64,000 nt of DNA from G013214665 sp964649815 (lineage in GTDB: Bacteria > Pseudomonadota > Alphaproteobacteria > Rhodobacterales > Rhodobacteraceae), in the NCBI GenBank assembly GCA_964649815.1, contig CAZYQC010000001.1:1-64000 (forward strand), in the 5' to 3' direction. The position numbers and the translations under genes were made by a program. Below the pieces are notes generated by a model. The model searched no databases, had not been told where the DNA came from, and saw only the letters and a list, made by a program, of their open reading frames with translations. Positions within the stretch are counted from its first letter, which is position 1; every line of letters begins with the position of its first letter. Shown one piece after another: positions 60,342 to 64,000 of the stretch.

Positions 60342-61928
60342 ATGCCAACCCAGGTGCGCAAAGAGAGGATCGACCGCAGACATTTGACCTTGGTCACTCT
60401 GTCTTCGCGCACTGGGTTTTTGACTGCGGCTCTCTCGGCAGGAGCGATAATCGCGGCGCTGGTTGCGGTGATCCTGCGGGCGGGTGGTCAGTTCAGCCTT
60501 GGCGCTGGAGATGTCTCAGCGATACTTTTCACGCTTCATCAAGCGTTTTGGTCCGCCGCGCTGAGCGTGCTATTTGCAGTCCCTTTGGCGCGGGCCTTGG
60601 CACGGCGCACGTTCCCCGGCAGGCGGGCCTTGATTGTTTTGCTGGGTGCACCGTTCGTGTTGCCCGTTGTCACTGCTGTCATGGGTTTGTTGATCGTTTT
60701 TGGCCGCAACGGATGGGCGAACGATCTTTTATCCTTTCTCGGGGTGCCGGGGTTTTCCATCTACGGTTTTCAGGGCGTTGTCCTGGCCCATGTCTTTTTC
60801 AACATTCCCTTGGCCACGCGCTTGATCCTATCTGGCTGGCTGAGCTTACCGGCCGAGCGTTTTCGTCTGGTTGCGCAAATGGGTCTGCCGCCCAGCGCTG
60901 TGTTTCGCATTCTGGAATGGCCGCTGTTGCGCCGAATTGTGCCAGGTGCTTTCGCTTTGATCTTTGTTCTTTGCCTGACGTCTTTCGCCGTGGCTCTCAC
61001 CCTAGGGGGTGGACCGCGCGCCACCACAGTCGAGTTGGCCATTTACGAGGCCTTTCGCTTTGAGTTCGACCTCGGGCGCGCTGCGATTTTGTCGCTCGTT
61101 CAGATCGTGATGGCGGGAACAGCCGCCGCAGTTGCCTTTTGGCTGGTTCCCACAGTCCAGTTTGGCGCTGGTATGGATCGCCCTGTGGCGCGCTGGGATG
61201 CGCAATCTCACAGTTTGAAAGCGCAAGATGGTGTGATGATTGCTGCCGGGGCACTATTTTTGATCTTACCTCTCTTGGCACTGACGTTGCGAGGCATGGG
61301 CGGCCTGTTCGATCTGCCAAGCTCTATTTGGCCATCGGTTTTCACGTCCATTTGGGTGGCTTTGGTCAGCACTGGCATCATGATCGGCCTTGCCCTGCCG
61401 ATGGCGGGCTGGATCGCCACTAGGCGTGTCGGCAGTGTCGAAGCGCTGGGGATCTTAGCCCTCGCCGCCTCGCCTTTGATGATCGGCACGGGATGGTTCC
61501 TGATCATATATCCGTTTTTTGACCCAGCCGACCTTGCCTTTTGGGTGACAGCATCGGTGAACGCCTTGGTCGCTTTGCCATTTGCACTGCGGATCTTGGT
61601 GCCGCCGATCAAAGAGGCCTTGGACAGCTACGGCAAGCTTTGCGCATCCTTGGCGTTTTCACCTCTCCAAACGTGGCGCATCGTTATCCTGCCCCGCTGC
61701 AAACCACAGATCGGTTTTGCCACCGGTTTGACGGCGGCCTTGTCGGCAGGTGATTTGGGGGTGATCACGTTGTTCGCTGACCCAGACCGAGCGACTTTGC
61801 CCCTGGCCATGTACCGTCTGACCAGTGCCTATCGCACAGATGCCGCGGCAGGTGCGGCGCTTTTGCTGTTGGTTTTGGCGCTCGCGATGTTCTGGATGTT
61901 TGATGCTTGGGGGAAACGACGTGCTTGA
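60342..61928 (+). CDS. thiP: Thiamine ABC transporter permease
   Basis: A 528-residue inner-membrane protein with about 12 helices in two permease halves (an EAA-type loop in the second half, EALDSYGKLCASLAFSPLQT). A duplicated permease of this length is typical of ThiP, as in the FbpB group. The start at 60342 (ATG) is used; a GTG at 60312, overlapping thiB, is also in frame, and neither has a strong ribosome binding site. It overlaps thiQ by 8 bp. Confidence 0.93.
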   Translation: MPTQVRKERIDRRHLTLVTLSSRTGFLTAALSAGAIIAALVAVILRAGGQFSLGAGDVSAILFTLHQAFWSAALSVLFAVPLARALARRTFPGRRALIVLLGAPFVLPVVTAVMGLLIVFGRNGWANDLLSFLGVPGFSIYGFQGVVLAHVFFNIPLATRLILSGWLSLPAERFRLVAQMGLPPSAVFRILEWPLLRRIVPGAFALIFVLCLTSFAVALTLGGGPRATTVELAIYEAFRFEFDLGRAAILSLVQIVMAGTAAAVAFWLVPTVQFGAGMDRPVARWDAQSHSLKAQDGVMIAAGALFLILPLLALTLRGMGGLFDLPSSIWPSVFTSIWVALVSTGIMIGLALPMAGWIATRRVGSVEALGILALAASPLMIGTGWFLIIYPFFDPADLAFWVTASVNALVALPFALRILVPPIKEALDSYGKLCASLAFSPLQTWRIVILPRCKPQIGFATGLTAALSAGDLGVITLFADPDRATLPLAMYRLTSAYRTDAAAGAALLLLVLALAMFWMFDAWGKRRA

Positions 61929-62616
61929 AGTGCGGGAGTTGGTCGTTCGACAAGGTGACTTTGAATTGAGCGGTGCGTTCACCGCCGACCAAGGTGCGCG
62001 CATCGCGATCATGGGGCCATCCGGCGAAGGCAAGTCGACCCTTCTCAATGCCCTTGGCGGCTACATTGAGACGTCATCCGGGCAGATCTTGGTCGGCGGG
62101 CAAGACGTGACCCACGCTTTGCCCGCCGACAGAGGAATGGCGACTTTGTTTCAGGACAGCAATCTGTTCCCGCATCTTACCCTGGCTCAAAACGTTGGCC
62201 TCGCGTTGGAACCGGGCTTGCGCTTGTCACACTCTGACCAAAAGACTGTGGCCCAAGCGCTGAGTGATGTGGGCCTGGACGGCTACGGCGATCGGTATCC
62301 CGCTGAAATTTCAGGTGGGCAACAAAGCCGGACAGCTTTGGCCCGCGTGACACTCATGGCCCGCCCCTGGCTGCTTTTGGACGAACCCTTTGCCGCGCTT
62401 GGTCCCGCGCTGCGTGGCGAGATGCTGGACCTACTCGCCACGCTTCTCGATAAAACAGGTGCCGGGTTGCTAATGGTCACGCACGCGCCCGAAGATGCGC
62501 GTCGCATTGCCAAACAAACCCTTGTGATTTCTCAGGGTCGCATGCGCGCGCCGGTCGACACGACCGAGCTTTTGGCAGACCCGCCGCAAGAACTGCGCGA
62601 CTATTTGGGGACGTGA
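61921..62616 (+). CDS. thiQ: Thiamine ABC transporter ATP-binding protein
   Basis: A 231-residue ABC ATPase: Walker A GPSGEGKST, signature ISGGQQSRTALARV, Walker B LLLDEPFAALG. It powers ThiP. The start GTG at 61921 is preferred because GGGGGAA lies five bases upstream; an ATG 18 bases earlier overlaps thiP further and has no site. The gene ends exactly where a convergent gene ends. Confidence 0.93.
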   Translation: MLEVRELVVRQGDFELSGAFTADQGARIAIMGPSGEGKSTLLNALGGYIETSSGQILVGGQDVTHALPADRGMATLFQDSNLFPHLTLAQNVGLALEPGLRLSHSDQKTVAQALSDVGLDGYGDRYPAEISGGQQSRTALARVTLMARPWLLLDEPFAALGPALRGEMLDLLATLLDKTGAGLLMVTHAPEDARRIAKQTLVISQGRMRAPVDTTELLADPPQELRDYLGT

Positions 62617-63321
62617 TCAGAGAACCCGAATAACGTCCTTTTCAACAGACAACATGTATCCACGGCGCGAGATGTTTTTGACCAACAGTTCGCTGACCAA
62701 CTGATTGCCAAGGCCGCCGCGCAGACGTTTGATACGCGTCGCACCTGCGGCCTCTTCGCAGTCAGCCGCGGACCGACCCGAGATGATGCCCTCGATCTCG
62801 GCACCGCTGAGAACTTCGTCATCCATCCGGGCCTCAGCGAGAATGGACAACGTCTCCATCGCTGCATCGGTCAGCTTGAAACCCATGTTGTTTAGATAAA
62901 CGGTCTTTTCGTCGCGGCTTATCAACAGTGAATTGACCTGAATGCCGGCACGCTCGATCTGGGCGAAGCGCCGGTTGAGCGTGACGATCATAATAAGAAA
63001 GACCAGCGCCGCGATCATCATAGCCGTGGCAAACACAAGCAGCACAAAGATGACGATCCGATAGCTGGCCAAAGTATCAGAAAAGGCGGTGCCTGACTGC
63101 GCCAAGATCTCCAACAACTTGATCTCAGCCCGTCCAGTTAGATCGGCGTTTTCGATGAACATCCGTTCAACGCGGGCGTCAAAGGCGCCCGCATCCGGCA
63201 GCGTCAAAAACAGAAACAGAGCGACCGCCAGCAACAAGGCAACAATCGCCGCCACACCGGCAGCAACCAGAAATCCACCGGTACGGCGTGCCTCAGTAGC
63301 GGAGGAAGTATTGTCCTGCAC
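62617..63321 (-). CDS. Membrane protein with C-terminal winged-helix-like domain
   Basis: A 234-residue protein. Two hydrophobic segments are seen (about 16-42 and 88-112), with a periplasmic loop between and a cytoplasmic tail of about 120 residues. The tail ends LVSELLVKNISRRGYMLSVE, which recalls the OmpR/PhoB-type winged helix (RGxGY-like wing), preceded by NNMGFKLTDAAMETLSILAE. It could be a membrane-bound transcription regulator, of the ToxR/CadC type but with reversed domain order. Function unknown. It overlaps the next gene upstream by 29 bp. Confidence 0.7.
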   Translation of the reverse strand: MQDNTSSATEARRTGGFLVAAGVAAIVALLLAVALFLFLTLPDAGAFDARVERMFIENADLTGRAEIKLLEILAQSGTAFSDTLASYRIVIFVLLVFATAMMIAALVFLIMIVTLNRRFAQIERAGIQVNSLLISRDEKTVYLNNMGFKLTDAAMETLSILAEARMDDEVLSGAEIEGIISGRSAADCEEAAGATRIKRLRGGLGNQLVSELLVKNISRRGYMLSVEKDVIRVL

Positions 63322-63574
63322 TGTCTTTCCTTTGGTTCAACCCTTCGGCACCAAACACGCTCATGACCTGAAGAAGCGTCCAGCCGTTTCCAGCCAAACG
63401 GCTGCTGAGCTGGTTACGCGCATTCCCTTGTGAGCAAGCGCCGTTAACTTGCGCAACACCATAGTGCAGGCGCAAGGGATTGTCCTGTTTGGCCTTGTAG
63501 TCCGCATAGCATTGGGCCGATGCACCCGAGGCCATAGCGCAGATGAGCGCGCAAGAAAGAGCGAGATGTTTCAT
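63293..63574 (-). CDS. Small secreted hypothetical protein
   Basis: A 93-residue protein with a signal peptide (KHLALSCALICAMASGASA, cleaved before QCYADY). The mature part is about 73 residues with two Cys (QCYADY, GACSQG) likely joined by a disulfide. Its 3' end overlaps the start of the membrane winged-helix gene by 29 bp in another frame, indicating co-expression. No family is known to me. Confidence 0.65.
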   Translation of the reverse strand: MKHLALSCALICAMASGASAQCYADYKAKQDNPLRLHYGVAQVNGACSQGNARNQLSSRLAGNGWTLLQVMSVFGAEGLNQRKDSAGQYFLRY

Positions 63575-63633
63575 GCCAAGACACTGCGCGTTGGGGCCGT
63601 GATATTCAATAACCTTAAGCGGTTAGAAGCCAC

Positions 63634-63646
63634 GTTATCGGATAAC
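63634..63646. promoter_or_regulatory. Small palindrome in a divergent intergenic region
   Basis: GTTATC-G-GATAAC is a perfect inverted repeat in the 168-bp gap between divergent genes at 63574 and 63743. It could be an operator, but nothing further supports that. Confidence 0.3.
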
Positions 63647-63742
63647 AATGCCGCGTTATTGCTTGACGGGCGGGCTTGGACCCAAGTTGCGGACATCGGC
63701 ACCAAGCGAGTGCACGACACCACATTTACAGGAGACCCGCAC

Positions 63743-64000
63743 ATGCACCGTTCCTTTATCAAACTCATCGCAGCCGCGGCTGTCGCCATCACAACCTTGG
63801 GCGCCGCCAGCGCTCCGGCACGCGCTGACAGCGAAGACACCGCGCGCGCCTTGGCTGCCATCTTGGGCATCGCTGTCTTGGGTGCTGCCATCCATGACGC
63901 CAACAAGGACAACAAGAACAAGTCCAGCTATCACAGGCACCCAGGGCACCAAAAATCACATGTACACGTCTACAAGAATCGCAATCACCAGCACGGTCAC
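63743..64000 (+). CDS. Exported His-rich protein, cut by the window end
   Basis: An open frame of at least 86 codons without a stop, running off the window. A signal peptide (FIKLIAAAAVAITTLGAASA) leads to a short alanine-rich hydrophobic part (ALAAILGIAVLGAAIHD) and then a very basic, His-rich tail (HRHPGHQKSHVHVYKN). AGGAG lies eight bases before the ATG. It is probably exported or anchored and may bind metal. The function is unknown. Confidence 0.7.
   Translation, partial: MHRSFIKLIAAAAVAITTLGAASAPARADSEDTARALAAILGIAVLGAAIHDANKDNKNKSSYHRHPGHQKSHVHVYKNRNHQHGH

Noticed and set aside
1..64000. CRISPR arrays, transposases and rRNA genes
   Set aside because: No regularly spaced direct repeats, transposase motifs or rRNA-like sequence were seen.

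Overview
The window looks like chromosome from a marine alphaproteobacterium of the Roseobacter group (Rhodobacteraceae). The support is indirect: moderately GC-rich sequence, the style of the gene families, a carbon-phosphorus lyase locus in the layout typical of roseobacters, a thiamine ABC transporter under a TPP riboswitch, and an intergenic GC-rich repeat of a type I associate with this family. No rRNA, complete tRNA, CRISPR array or insertion sequence is visible.

Region 1 (1 to about 5400) is the right-hand end of an integrative element: a P4-type primase/helicase, an AlpA-like DNA-binding protein, an unknown protein and a tyrosine integrase, followed by a CCA-ended stretch that could be an att remnant. 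The left end and any cargo lie outside the window. Region 2 (5641-24502) is mixed chromosomal content: a PreA-like oxidoreductase without its ferredoxin domain, a DEAD-box RNA helicase, an acyl-CoA synthetase, three small regulators each facing the genes they probably control (two with clear palindromes), paired alpha/beta hydrolases with a cysteine nucleophile, a GST, a BASS transporter, an acyltransferase, and a convergent sulfatase/DUF3604 pair.

Region 3 (24503-39398) is a complete phosphonate uptake and C-P lyase locus in three transcription units: phnC-D-E1-E2 plus a kinase-like and an acyltransferase gene; phnF-phnM1 on the other strand; and phnG-H-I-(18-codon ORF)-J-NIPSNAP-K-L-N, followed by a 2H phosphodiesterase and a second phnM. 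A Pho-box-like array precedes phnC, nested inverted repeats lie between phnF and phnG, and hairpin terminators bracket phnD.

Region 4 (39395-51052) is a nine-gene operon, mostly joined by 4-bp ATGA overlaps, encoding HyuA/HyuB, an aminotransferase, two maleate-isomerase-like proteins, an MmgE/PrpD protein, a 2-hydroxyacid dehydrogenase, a PLP ammonia-lyase and an M24 hydrolase, with a divergent MarR regulator. It looks like a complete catabolic route for a cyclic amide or amino-acid-derived compound whose substrate I cannot name. It is the best candidate here for an undescribed pathway.

Region 5 (51053-64000) holds housekeeping genes: an L,D-transpeptidase, phenylalanine hydroxylase with a divergent Lrp regulator, a 1-Cys peroxiredoxin, an aldehyde dehydrogenase, a PCu(A)C copper chaperone, an RluA-type pseudouridine synthase, chorismate synthase, riboswitch-controlled thiBPQ, a membrane protein with a winged-helix tail, and small secreted proteins, the last cut by the window end.
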